A DNA stretch of 64,000 nt from Prado023 sp963798745 (lineage in GTDB: Bacteria > Actinomycetota > Actinomycetes > S36-B12 > CAIYMF01): NCBI GenBank assembly GCA_963798745.1, contig CAWCUF010000006.1, forward strand, positions 62,001 to 126,000, read 5' to 3'. The position numbers were made by a program, and so were the translations under genes. Below, piece by piece: positions 42,860 to 51,143 of this stretch. Under the pieces are notes generated by a model that was given only the letters and a program-made list of their open reading frames with translations, searched no databases and was not told the DNA's origin. Each line of letters opens with the position of its first letter. Position 1 is the stretch's first letter.

Positions 42860-43464
42860 CGCGAGCCTTCCTCGGTGCCGACCAGCAGGCTCAGCGCCTG
42901 CGCGGTCGCGACGTGCTGTTCCGGGTCGTCGGCGCGGAATCCGGTCTCGACCCGACGGGGGCCCCACTGCCAGCCGATCAGGATCAACCCGCCGGCCTCG
43001 AACGCCTTCTGGGCCTGCCCGGAGCCCAGGCGCACCTCAGTCAGCGCCGTGCGCGGGATCCACAGGTCCACCTCGCCGGTACGCACCAGCAGCACGCCGT
43101 CGTCGGTGATCAGCAGCGTGGCCCGGGCGCGGTAGCCCAGTCCGTGCGCCACGATCCGGTCGAGCAGGTCGCCCGCGGTGGTGGTGGCCACGTAGAGCCC
43201 GGCCACGCCCGCGGGCAGTGCGGCGCCACCGGCCTGCGCGGTGTCGTGGCCCTGCTCGGTGCGGTCCAGTGCAGCGCGCAGCCCAGGTGGGACCTCGGGC
43301 AGTGCGGGCAGGTCAGCCTGGCGTGCCTCCCGGGCGGCCCACCCCCGGCGCATCCCCCAGACCCCCAGGCCGATGACGACGAGGGTGACCACGGTCAGCA
43401 CGATGCGCGGACCCCACTGGGTGACGGGCGCGGACTCCGCCGCCCGGACGAGCGCGCCGATCAC
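42856..43464 (-). CDS. Membrane-anchored PH-like protein of the pyr operon
   Basis: The 202-residue protein has one N-terminal membrane helix (about 21-39, VLTVVTLVVIGLGVWGM) and a cytoplasmic C-terminal domain rich in beta strands (AGLYVATTTAGDLLDRI, ATLLITDDGVLLVRTGEVDLWIP), which fits a PH-like fold. A protein of this type lies between pyrC and carA in many actinobacteria. The GTG start overlaps pyrC and the stop overlaps carA. No catalytic motif is visible; its function is unknown. Confidence 0.8.
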   Translation of the reverse strand: MIGALVRAAESAPVTQWGPRIVLTVVTLVVIGLGVWGMRRGWAAREARQADLPALPEVPPGLRAALDRTEQGHDTAQAGGAALPAGVAGLYVATTTAGDLLDRIVAHGLGYRARATLLITDDGVLLVRTGEVDLWIPRTALTEVRLGSGQAQKAFEAGGLILIGWQWGPRRVETGFRADDPEQHVATAQALSLLVGTEEGSR

Positions 43465-44759
43465 CGGGCATCCACGAGCGCCCGGTCCAGCACCGTCGGG
43501 CGACCACGCAGGAAAGTGGCCACCACGGGGGCCGGCAGGTCACGTCCGCCGTAGGGGTTGTTCCGGCTGCGCGAGGCCGAGGCGCCCGGGTCCACGGTGC
43601 GCCGCGACTCGGGGTCGACGAGCACCACGTGCGCCGGCTCCCCCACTGCCAGCGGACGCCCGTGCCCGGGCCGCCGGCCGATCCGGGCCGGGTTCGTTGA
43701 CATCACCCGGGCCACGTCGGCCCAGTCGAGCCGACCGGGGAGCACCATCGTGTCGATGACCACCGCCAGTGCCTGCTCGAGTCCGAGCATGCCGAAGGCC
43801 GCCACGGCCCACTCGCACTCCTTGTCCTCCATCGGGTGCGGGGCGTGGTCGGTGGCCACGATGTCGATGGTGCCGTCGGCCAGGCCGGCGCGCACCGCCT
43901 CGACATCCGCGGCACTGCGCAGCGGCGGGTTGACCTTGAAGATCGGGTCGTAGCTGGTGGCCAGGTCCTCGGTCAGCAGCAGGTGGTGCGGGGTCGCCTC
44001 GGCGGTGACGTCGATGCCCCGGGACTTGGCCCACCGGATGATCTCCACCGAGCCGGCCGTCGAGAGGTGGCAGACGTGCAGCCGCGAGCCGACATGCTCG
44101 GCGAGCAGCACGTCACGCGCGATGATCGCCTCCTCTGCGACCGCCGGCCAGCCGCGCAGTCCGAGGACCCCGGACAACTCGCCCTCGTTCATCTGCGAGT
44201 CCTCGGTCAGCCGGGGCTCCTGCGAGTGCTGGGCGATGACCCCGTCGAAGGCCTTGACGTACTCGAGTGCCCGGCGCATCAGCACCGCGTCGGACACGCA
44301 CCTGCCATCGTCGGAGAACACCCGGACACCGGCCTGCGAATCGGCCATCGCCCCGAGTTCGGCCAGGCGCTGGCCACCCAGGCCCACGGTGACCGCACCG
44401 ACCGGGTAGACGTCGACCAGGCCGGCGCGCCGGCCCAGGTGCCAGACCTGCTCCACCACTCCGGCGGTGTCGGCGACCGGGTCGGTGTTGGCCATCGCGT
44501 GCACGGCGGTGAACCCACCGAGCGCAGCGGCCCGGGAGGCGGTCAGGACGGTCTCGGCGTCCTCCCGGCCCGGTTCGCGCAGGTGCGTGTGCAGGTCGAC
44601 CAGGCCGGGCAGGGCGATCAGCCCGTCGCCGGCCACCACGGCGGCCCCGCCTGCGTCCAGCGAGCCGGGTTCGCCGATGGCGGCGATCGTCTCGCCCTCG
44701 ATCAGCAGGTCGGCAGCGGGGCCACCCAGCGGGCGGGCGCCGGTGATCAGGTACGTCAT
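43461..44759 (-). CDS. pyrC: Dihydroorotase
   Basis: The 432-residue zinc amidohydrolase cyclises carbamoyl-aspartate to dihydroorotate. The metal site starts with GLVDLHTHLREPGRED. Later ligands are in VIAQHSQEP and LHVCHLSTAGSVE, and the catalytic Asp in IVATDHAPHPMEDKE. The NPARIGRRPGHGRPLAVGEPAHVVLVDP ending is typical. ATG 44759 shares one base with the pyrB stop. Confidence 0.96.
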   Translation of the reverse strand: MTYLITGARPLGGPAADLLIEGETIAAIGEPGSLDAGGAAVVAGDGLIALPGLVDLHTHLREPGREDAETVLTASRAAALGGFTAVHAMANTDPVADTAGVVEQVWHLGRRAGLVDVYPVGAVTVGLGGQRLAELGAMADSQAGVRVFSDDGRCVSDAVLMRRALEYVKAFDGVIAQHSQEPRLTEDSQMNEGELSGVLGLRGWPAVAEEAIIARDVLLAEHVGSRLHVCHLSTAGSVEIIRWAKSRGIDVTAEATPHHLLLTEDLATSYDPIFKVNPPLRSAADVEAVRAGLADGTIDIVATDHAPHPMEDKECEWAVAAFGMLGLEQALAVVIDTMVLPGRLDWADVARVMSTNPARIGRRPGHGRPLAVGEPAHVVLVDPESRRTVDPGASASRSRNNPYGGRDLPAPVVATFLRGRPTVLDRALVDAR

Positions 44760-45691
44760 CAGATCTGTCCTCCGAGTAGCAGGTAGAGAACGGCCATCCG
44801 GATGCTCACACCGTTGGTGACCTGCTCGACGATCACCGATCGGGGACCGTCGGCCACCCCGGCCGTGATCTCCATGCCGCGGTTCATCGGCCCGGGATGC
44901 ATGACCAGGGCGTGCTCGGGCAGGAGTGCGGCGCGGCGCTCGTCGAGCCCGTAGCGCCGGGAGTACTCACGCTCGCTGGGGAAGAACGCCGCACCCATCC
45001 GCTCGCGCTGGACGCGAAGCATCATCAGGGCGTCGGTCCCGGGCAGCGGGGCGTCCAGGTCGTAGGACACCTCGCAGGGCCAGTGCTCGATGCCGACCGG
45101 CAGCAGCGTGGGCGGGGCCACCAGGGTGACCTGCGCGCCGAGGGTGGCCAGCAGCAGGACGTTGGAGCGGGCCACCCGCGAGTGCAGCACGTCGCCGACG
45201 ATCGTCACCCGCCGCCCGGCGAGATCCCCCGCGCCGCCCTGCAGGTGGGCGCGCATCGTGTAGGCGTCCAGCAGGGCCTGGGTGGGGTGCTCGTGCGTGC
45301 CGTCGCCGGCGTTGACCACCGCGGCGTCAATCCACCCGGAGTTGGCCAGCCGGTGCGGCGCGCCACTGGCACCGTGGCGGATCACCACCCCGTCGGCGCC
45401 CATCGCCTGCAGCGTCATCGCGGTGTCCTTGAGGCTCTCGCCCTTGGACACGCTCGACCCCTTGGCCGAGAAGTTGATGACGTCGGCCGAGAGCCGCTTG
45501 GCCGCGGCCTCGAACGAGATCCGGGTGCGGGTGGAGTCCTCGAAGAACAGGTTGACCACCGTGCGACCGCGCAGCGTGGGCAGCTTCTTGACCTCGCGGC
45601 TGCTCACCGCGGACAACTCACGTGCGGTGTCCAGCACCAGCACGGCGTCGTCGTGGCTCAGGTCGGCGGCCGAGAGCAGGTGGCGGTTCAT
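44759..45691 (-). CDS. pyrB: Aspartate carbamoyltransferase catalytic subunit
   Basis: The 310-residue enzyme condenses carbamoyl phosphate with aspartate. The carbamoyl-phosphate motif FFEDSTRTRISFE is intact, as are SVSKGESLKDT and the aspartate-binding MMLRVQRERM. HPGPMNRGMEI precedes the end. No regulatory chain gene (pyrI) is present, as usual in actinobacteria. ATG 45691 overlaps the pyrR stop (ATGA). Confidence 0.96.
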   Translation of the reverse strand: MNRHLLSAADLSHDDAVLVLDTARELSAVSSREVKKLPTLRGRTVVNLFFEDSTRTRISFEAAAKRLSADVINFSAKGSSVSKGESLKDTAMTLQAMGADGVVIRHGASGAPHRLANSGWIDAAVVNAGDGTHEHPTQALLDAYTMRAHLQGGAGDLAGRRVTIVGDVLHSRVARSNVLLLATLGAQVTLVAPPTLLPVGIEHWPCEVSYDLDAPLPGTDALMMLRVQRERMGAAFFPSEREYSRRYGLDERRAALLPEHALVMHPGPMNRGMEITAGVADGPRSVIVEQVTNGVSIRMAVLYLLLGGQI

Positions 45692-46224
45692 GCCTGGGCA
45701 CCGATGACGACCTCATCGACCCCGTCGGTCTCGAGCAGGCGGACCTGCACCGATTCGCGCAGCGAGGTCGGCACGTTCTTGCCGACGTAGTCCGCGCGGA
45801 TCGGGAACTCGCGGTGGCCCCGGTCGACGAGGACCGCCAGGCGCACCGCCCTGGGCCGGCCGATCTCGGCCAGGGCATCGAGGGCAGCGCGCACGCTGCG
45901 CCCGCTGAACAGGACATCGTCGACGAGCACCACCGTGCGTCCGTCGATCCCGCCGGCGGGTACCTCGGTGCGCTCCAGGGCGCGGGCCGGGCGCATCCGC
46001 AGGTCGTCGCGGAACATGGTGATGTCCAGGGAGCCGACCGGCGGCGCGGTGCCCTCCTCGATGCTGGCGATCCGCTCGGCGATGCGTTGGGCCAACGGGA
46101 CCCCGCGGCTGGGGATGCCCAGCAGGACGAGGTCCTGGGCCCCCTTCTCGCGCTCGAGGACCTCGTGGGCGATGCGTGACAGAGCACGCGCGATGTCTGA
46201 CGGGTCGAGCACGCGGGTGGGCAC
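45688..46224 (-). CDS. pyrR: Pyr operon RNA-binding regulator / uracil phosphoribosyltransferase
   Basis: The 178-residue protein binds pyr mRNA when UMP is abundant and has minor uracil phosphoribosyltransferase activity. The PRPP loop is RTVVLVDDVLFSGRSVRAALDAL; LDITMFRDDL is also conserved. I chose GTG 46224 (GTG-CCC-ACC) because AAGGAG lies five bases upstream; the in-frame GTG at 46230 overlaps that SD. The SD is part of a hairpin matching the PyrR target, so the gene probably represses itself. The first gene of the pyr operon. Confidence 0.95.
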   Translation of the reverse strand: MPTRVLDPSDIARALSRIAHEVLEREKGAQDLVLLGIPSRGVPLAQRIAERIASIEEGTAPPVGSLDITMFRDDLRMRPARALERTEVPAGGIDGRTVVLVDDVLFSGRSVRAALDALAEIGRPRAVRLAVLVDRGHREFPIRADYVGKNVPTSLRESVQVRLLETDGVDEVVIGAQA

Positions 46225-46229
46225 ACCCA

Positions 46230-46266
46230 CTCCTTCCCCGCCTCACAGGACGGTGCTTTAAAGGAG
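46230..46266 (-). promoter_or_regulatory. PyrR-binding RNA element overlapping the pyrR ribosome-binding site
   Basis: UCCUGUGAGG (46250-46241) matches the PyrR consensus UCCNGNGAGG. CUCCUU (46266-46261) is complementary to the AAGGAG SD (46235-46230). The consensus A-U closing pair is replaced by C-G, which preserves pairing. In mycobacteria PyrR is known to act by translational repression at such a site. Confidence 0.85.
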
Positions 46267-46285
46267 ATCGTCGGGAACGCCGCTC

Positions 46286-46291
46286 ATCCTA
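46286..46291 (-). promoter_or_regulatory. Candidate -10 box of the pyr operon
   Basis: TAGGAT on the minus strand would start transcription near 46279, giving a leader that begins just before the PyrR-type hairpin. No clear -35 hexamer is seen. Confidence 0.5.
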
Positions 46292-46343
46292 GCCGCCCGC
46301 GCCCTGGGTGCCCGGCAGGTGCCCGAGGTCCAGCGCCCGCGCG

Positions 46344-46504
46344 GCGCTCGAAACGGTCGTTCTGACGGCGGTCGCTGGGCCTCGGCCCACGGGCGCGCCA
46401 GAAATGGCCGCTATGGGCGCGAGAACCGGGGCCATGACGACCATCTCGGTTGCGGTTCTTCCGGGCGCCGGCCACGCCCGGCTCAGAACGACCGTTTCGG
46501 GCGC
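46344..46504. repeat. Long-range inverted repeat in the bldD-pyr spacer
   Basis: A 22-base arm at 46344-46365 is repeated in inverted form at 46483-46504 with one mismatch (core GAAACGGTCGTTCTGA). A diverged third copy, GAAATGGCCGCTATGG, lies near 46411-46426 on the plus strand and differs mainly by transitions. The whole 365-base stretch 46225-46589 holds no gene. The element might be an operator array or a dispersed repeat. Confidence 0.65.
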
Positions 46505-46589
46505 GCTGCTGCGCCAGGGCCGGGATGCCGACCGCGGCGACCAGACGGGTGCGGGCGTCGCACTCCGGCGCCGTCACGGCCTGCGGCGG

Positions 46590-47078
46590 TCAGTCGACCA
46601 TCCGGCGGGCCTCGGCGTTGAGCACGCCCCAGGCGACCAGTTGCTCAGCCAGGGCACCGGGCCCCTCGTCGTAGATGACCGCCAGGGTGCGCAGGTCGTC
46701 CTGGCGAATCGACAGGACCCGGCCGTTGTAGTCCCCACGCTGGGCCTGGATCGCGGCCACGTAGCGCGCCAGCGGGCCGGCCCGCTCCGCCGGCACCTGG
46801 CCCAGCCGCTCGAGGTCCAGGATCAGCCTCGGGGGTGCCTCGCCGATCGCCGGGGAGGCCGGATCCGGGAGCAGCTCGGACATCGGCACACCGTAGAACT
46901 CGGCCAGCTCGGCCAGCCGCTGCACGGTGACAGCCCGATCCCCACGCTCGTACGAGCCGACGACGACGGCCTTCCAGAGTCCCTGGGACTTCGCCTCCAC
47001 ACCCTGCAGGGACAGGCCCTGCTGGTTGCGGACCGCGCGAAGCTTGGCGCCCAGCGCCTTGGCGTACTCGTTCGACAT
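46590..47078 (-). CDS. bldD: BldD-type global developmental regulator (c-di-GMP responsive)
   Basis: The 162-residue regulator has an N-terminal XRE helix-turn-helix (LGAKLRAVRNQQGLSLQGVE, VVVGSYERGDRAVTVQRLAELAEFYGV) nearly identical to Streptomyces BldD. The C-terminal domain keeps the c-di-GMP signature R114-G-D116, eight residues, R125-Q-D-D128, at the same numbers as in Streptomyces. GGAGGA precedes ATG 47078. TATGCT and TAGCGT boxes and an AGTGA half-site lie about 20-40 bases upstream, compatible with autoregulation. It follows pyk after 108 bases on the same strand. Confidence 0.94.
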   Translation of the reverse strand: MSNEYAKALGAKLRAVRNQQGLSLQGVEAKSQGLWKAVVVGSYERGDRAVTVQRLAELAEFYGVPMSELLPDPASPAIGEAPPRLILDLERLGQVPAERAGPLARYVAAIQAQRGDYNGRVLSIRQDDLRTLAVIYDEGPGALAEQLVAWGVLNAEARRMVD

Positions 47079-47186
47079 GGCTGCTCCTCCGTAGTCCGAG
47101 CATACGCTACGGAGAGTGACCGCTGCGATGCAACCGGACGGGCGCCCCGAGCCCCACGAACTGCCCAGGCCCGGGCTACTGCACGG

Positions 47187-48620
47187 CTAGACGCTCCGCT
47201 CGACCGACCCGGCCCCGACCCGGTGGACCCGGATCGAGTTGGTGGTGCCCGCGATACCCGGAGGCACGCCCGCGATCAGGATCGCGATCTCGCCGGGCGC
47301 GCCGATGCCACTGGCCAGCAGTTCGGCGTCGATCAGCTCCACCATCTGGTCGGTGTGCGCAGCCGGGGGCACCAAGAAGGTCTTGATGCCCCACACGACT
47401 GCCAGTTGCTGCTGCACTGCGACGTTCGGCGTGAACACGACCATGCGCATCTTGGGTCGGGTGGCGGCCATGATCCGGGCGGTGACCCCGGTCTCGGTGA
47501 ACGCGGCCAGGTAGTCGGCTCGCAGCGACTTCGCGACGTCGACAGCCGCCTTGGTGATGGCCTCCCCGACCCTCAGCTCCCGCTTCTTGGGCAGCTTCGG
47601 CATCCGCTCGAGCCCGTGCTCCTCGGTGTAGGACACGATCGCCGCCATCGTCTGCACGACCAGGTTGGGGTGCCGACCGACACTGGTCTCCCCGGAGAGC
47701 ATGACTGCATCCGCGCCGTCGAGCACGGCGTTGGCCACATCGGAGGCCTCCGCGCGGGTCGGCCTGGTGTTCTCCATCATCGACTCGAGCATCTGGGTGG
47801 CCACGATGACCGGCTTCGAGGCCTCACGGCACATCTGCACTGCGCGCTTCTGCACGATCGGGACCTCAGCCAGGGGCAGCTCGACGCCGAGGTCGCCGCG
47901 GGCCACCATGACGCCGTCGAACCGCTCGACGATGTCGGTGAGGTTCTCCACTGCCTGGGGCTTCTCCACCTTGGCCAGGACCGGGATCCGTCGGCCCATC
48001 TCGGTCATGATCTCGTGGACGTCGTCGACGTCGGCACCCGAGCGGACGAAGGACAGGAACACGAAGTCCACCCCGATGCGCAACGCCCAGCGCAGGTCGG
48101 CCTTGTCCTTCTCGGACAGGGCAGGCACGCTCACGGCGACCCCCGGCAGGTTGATGCCCTTGTTGTTGCTGACCGGCCCGCCCTCGACCACGCGGGTGTG
48201 CACCCGGGGACCCTCGACCTCAACCACTTCGAGCTTGACCTTGCCGTCGTCGACGAGCACGGTGTCACCGACGTTGCAGTCCTCGGGCAGTCCCTTGTGG
48301 GTGGTGCCGCAGATGGTCACGTCGCCGAGGATGTCCTCGGTGGTGATCGTGAACGACGCCCCGTTCTCGAGCATGACCGGACCGGACTCGAACCGGCCGA
48401 GGCGGATCTTGGGCCCCTGCAGGTCGGCGACGATGCCCACACCGCGGCCCAGCTCGCGAGAGGCGCGGCGCACGTTGGCATAGGACTCGGCATGGTCGGC
48501 GTACTCACCGTGGGACATGTTGAGTCGGGCGACGTTCATGCCCGAGTCGATCAGCTCCTTGATCTGCTCGTACGTGGAGACAGCAGGACCCAGGGTGCAC
48601 ACGATCTTGGCTCGACGCAT
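47187..48620 (-). CDS. pyk: Pyruvate kinase
   Basis: The 477-residue glycolytic enzyme makes pyruvate and ATP from phosphoenolpyruvate and ADP. Motifs are RRAKIVCTLGPAVS, MNVARLNMSHG, DLQGPKIRLG, the active-site AKVEKPQAVENL and MVARGDLGVE, and ATQMLESM, plus the cap and C-terminal allosteric domains. It begins at ATG 48620, six bases after a -10-like box, so the transcript is probably leaderless. Confidence 0.97.
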   Translation of the reverse strand: MRRAKIVCTLGPAVSTYEQIKELIDSGMNVARLNMSHGEYADHAESYANVRRASRELGRGVGIVADLQGPKIRLGRFESGPVMLENGASFTITTEDILGDVTICGTTHKGLPEDCNVGDTVLVDDGKVKLEVVEVEGPRVHTRVVEGGPVSNNKGINLPGVAVSVPALSEKDKADLRWALRIGVDFVFLSFVRSGADVDDVHEIMTEMGRRIPVLAKVEKPQAVENLTDIVERFDGVMVARGDLGVELPLAEVPIVQKRAVQMCREASKPVIVATQMLESMMENTRPTRAEASDVANAVLDGADAVMLSGETSVGRHPNLVVQTMAAIVSYTEEHGLERMPKLPKKRELRVGEAITKAAVDVAKSLRADYLAAFTETGVTARIMAATRPKMRMVVFTPNVAVQQQLAVVWGIKTFLVPPAAHTDQMVELIDAELLASGIGAPGEIAILIAGVPPGIAGTTNSIRVHRVGAGSVERSV

Positions 48621-48626
48621 GCGCCG

Positions 48627-48632
48627 AGACTA
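48627..48632 (-). promoter_or_regulatory. -10 box of a leaderless pyk transcript
   Basis: TAGTCT on the minus strand stands six bases before ATG 48620. There is no SD sequence between them. Confidence 0.5.
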
Positions 48633-48738
48633 GCCAGATCGAGCGGGCTCGGCTCGGCGAGCGGGCAAGCAGCAATGAACTGCTCGGCCGGCCGGGGCGC
48701 ATCAGCCGAGGACCGCGCCGCCGCGTGCTGACTGCGAC

Positions 48739-49827
48739 TCAGTCGTGGGGCGAGATGAGGCCGGTCACCTCGGAATGGCTGCGGGCCCGCAGCCGCAGCA
48801 CCCGCTCGGGTGTGCCGGTCAACGCCCGCAACAGCCACAGGTAGACCACGACCAGCCCGTAGCCGACCACCTCGACCGTGCTGACCGAATCCGGGGTCAC
48901 GGTGCTGCGCAGCAGGGCCCAACCACCGGCGAGCGTGGCGAACGCCGGCCAGATCCAGGTGCGTCGACGCAGCCGGCGCGGCAGGCCACGCAGGGCCTGG
49001 CGCTGCCCGGCCGTGAGGGCCCGCCACCATCGCAGGCCCACCAGGGGCACGCCCAGCACAGCCAGTCCGGCCAGGAGCCGGGCCAGCATGGGCTGGCCAG
49101 CACCGGCCGCCACCAGCCCCGGCAGCGGGGCCACCAGCAACCAGGCTGCGGCGCGCCTGGCCACCAGCACCGCGAGGGCGTCGAGGTTGTGCCGGGCGGA
49201 GGAGCCCTGGGGGTTCACGGCCAACGACTCGGCCAGCCAGCGGGCCGCGTCGGCGGGCGACCCGGCCGACATCTCGAGCACGGCCAGGTTGTTCAGGGCC
49301 GCGGTGTTGCCCGGGTCTCGTCGCAGGACCTCGCGGTAGGCCGCCCGGGCAGCGTCCGGGTCGCCGTCGGCGGACAGGGCCACCCCGATCTGCAACTGCG
49401 CGTCCACGCTGTTGGGCTCGAGGAGGACCGCCTCGCGGGCGGCAGCCAGCTGCTGGGAGATCGCCTCGGGGCGCGAGGACGACGCCCAGGCCCGGGACAG
49501 GGCCAGGTGATTGGCTGCGTTGGTGGGATCGAACTCGACGGCCCGGTTGGCCAGGGCGATGGCCTCGTCGAACCAGCCCACGTCGAGCAGGACCAAGGTG
49601 GCCAGCCGCAGGGCGTACGGATCGGCCGGTGTCACCGACAGCAGGCGTCGCGAGGCATCCAACGCCTGCGGGCGGGCGCCCTGGGCTCGCAGCGTGCGCA
49701 CCAGCAACCCGAGCAGCCGTGGCTCGTCGGGTGTCCTGGCCAGGGCTTCGCCGATGGCGGCCCGGGCAGCGTCCCAGCGCTGGGCGGCCACCAACGCCTC
49801 GGCCAGGTGGTACTCCGGTTCGCTCAC
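48739..49827 (-). CDS. TPR-repeat membrane protein coupled to an AAA+ ATPase
   Basis: The 362-residue protein is mostly TPR repeats in its first 215 residues (repeated A-x2-L-x7-G-x2-A-x2-A-x8-P pattern, for example ALRLATLVLLDVGWFDEAIALANRAVEFDP and ALNNLAVLEMSAGSPADAARWLAESLAVNP). A C-terminal part has about four hydrophobic helices (about 225-330). The GTG start overlaps the AAA+ gene stop by four bases. TPRs normally mediate protein contacts; a link with the ATPase is inferred from coupling. No named family is recognised. Confidence 0.75.
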   Translation of the reverse strand: MSEPEYHLAEALVAAQRWDAARAAIGEALARTPDEPRLLGLLVRTLRAQGARPQALDASRRLLSVTPADPYALRLATLVLLDVGWFDEAIALANRAVEFDPTNAANHLALSRAWASSSRPEAISQQLAAAREAVLLEPNSVDAQLQIGVALSADGDPDAARAAYREVLRRDPGNTAALNNLAVLEMSAGSPADAARWLAESLAVNPQGSSARHNLDALAVLVARRAAAWLLVAPLPGLVAAGAGQPMLARLLAGLAVLGVPLVGLRWWRALTAGQRQALRGLPRRLRRRTWIWPAFATLAGGWALLRSTVTPDSVSTVEVVGYGLVVVYLWLLRALTGTPERVLRLRARSHSEVTGLISPHD

Positions 49828-51107
49828 AGCAGTCGATGGGCGCGCATGTACTCAGCCAGGGCCCGGTACTCGCCGGGCGCGTCGGCGAACAGGACGACGT
49901 TGCGGGCGGCGCCGAACCAGCGGGCAGTCGAGGGGGTCGTGTCCGCGATGGCGGTGGCCAGATCCGCAGCACCCACCAGCCGGCCGACGTCGCCGGTGCG
50001 GGCGGCGTCGACCAGGGCACCCTGGGCAGCCGCGCGGGCCACGTGCGTCAGGTCCGCTCCGGACAGTCCCTCGGTCCGGGCCGCGATCGAGCCCGGGTCC
50101 ACGTCGGGCGCCACCGGGAGGTCGCGCAGCGCGGCGGTCAGTATCTGGGTGCGGGCCGCGAGGTCGGGCGGCTCGACGAACACGGCGCGATCGAACCGAC
50201 CGGGCCGGCGCAGCGCCATGTCCACGTCCCAGGGTGCGTTCGTGGCCCCCAGCACGAATAGGCCCTCGTTGGCACTGGCCACACCATCGAGCTCGGCGAG
50301 GAGTTGGTTGATCACCCCGCGCAGGGCCGACGCCGAGCGGCCCAGGCCGGAGCGGCTGCGGCCCAGCGCATCGACCTCGTCGAAGAAGAGCACGACCGGC
50401 GCCTGGGCACGGGCGTAGGTGAACAGGTCGGCGATGTTGGCCTCGCTCTGGCCCATCCACCGGCTGAGCACGTCGGCGAGTCCGACGGGGATGAAACGCG
50501 CCCCCAGCTCGCCGGCCACCGCCTTGGCCAGGTGGGTCTTGCCGCAGCCGGGGGGACCGTAGAGCAGCATCCCGCCGCGCAGCGTCGAGGCATAGCGCTC
50601 GCGCAGCTCCGGATGGCGCAGCGGGGTCAGGAACGCCGACTCGATGGTGGCCTTCGCGCTCGTCAGGCCGCCGACGTCGGACAGCCGCAGCGAGGTCTCG
50701 ACCGGCTCGTGGGCCAGGCCGCCGACGAGGTCGTCCTCGGCCGCCCCCCAGTCGAAGCCGCGTCCCCCGCGCTGGTCGGCGTCGGGTGCAGCAGCCCCGG
50801 TGGAATCGCGCTGCGTGGTCTCGCGTGGGGTGGACCCAGGATGCGCGGAGGTGGGCTGGGAGGTACCGCGCGGTTCGGCGTCGGGCTGCTCGACGAGCGC
50901 TCCGGGCGCCCCGATGGCCCGGCGCATCAGGGCCTGCAGCTCGGAGTCCCCCGGGTCGTCGGAGAGCAGGCGGCCGACCTGAGCGACCGCCTCCTGGCCG
51001 TTCCCAGCGTCGATGAGCAGCTCGGCCAGGTGCGCGCGCAGCACCGGATCCTCGGGATCACGGCCCACAGCGCGGCGCAGGCTGTCGAGCAACCGGTCGC
51101 GATCCAT
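49824..51107 (-). CDS. AAA+ ATPase (Cdc48/FtsH-like core) with TPR-like N-terminus
   Basis: The 427-residue protein has a helical, TPR-like N-terminal segment (AHLAELLIDAGNGQEAVAQVGRLLSDDPGD), a disordered linker to about residue 135, and a single AAA+ module. The module has Walker A YGPPGCGKTHLAK, Walker B VVLFFDEVDALG, the second region of homology with arginine fingers (NAPWDVDMALRRPGRFDRAV) and GLSGADLTHVARAAAQGAL. No protease domain or membrane helix is present, so it is a remodeller rather than FtsH. It is coupled to the TPR membrane protein gene; substrate unknown. Confidence 0.85.
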   Translation of the reverse strand: MDRDRLLDSLRRAVGRDPEDPVLRAHLAELLIDAGNGQEAVAQVGRLLSDDPGDSELQALMRRAIGAPGALVEQPDAEPRGTSQPTSAHPGSTPRETTQRDSTGAAAPDADQRGGRGFDWGAAEDDLVGGLAHEPVETSLRLSDVGGLTSAKATIESAFLTPLRHPELRERYASTLRGGMLLYGPPGCGKTHLAKAVAGELGARFIPVGLADVLSRWMGQSEANIADLFTYARAQAPVVLFFDEVDALGRSRSGLGRSASALRGVINQLLAELDGVASANEGLFVLGATNAPWDVDMALRRPGRFDRAVFVEPPDLAARTQILTAALRDLPVAPDVDPGSIAARTEGLSGADLTHVARAAAQGALVDAARTGDVGRLVGAADLATAIADTTPSTARWFGAARNVVLFADAPGEYRALAEYMRAHRLL

Positions 51108-51143
51108 GCCGGTGAGGCTACCGCGCGTCCCGGCGCTGCCGCG

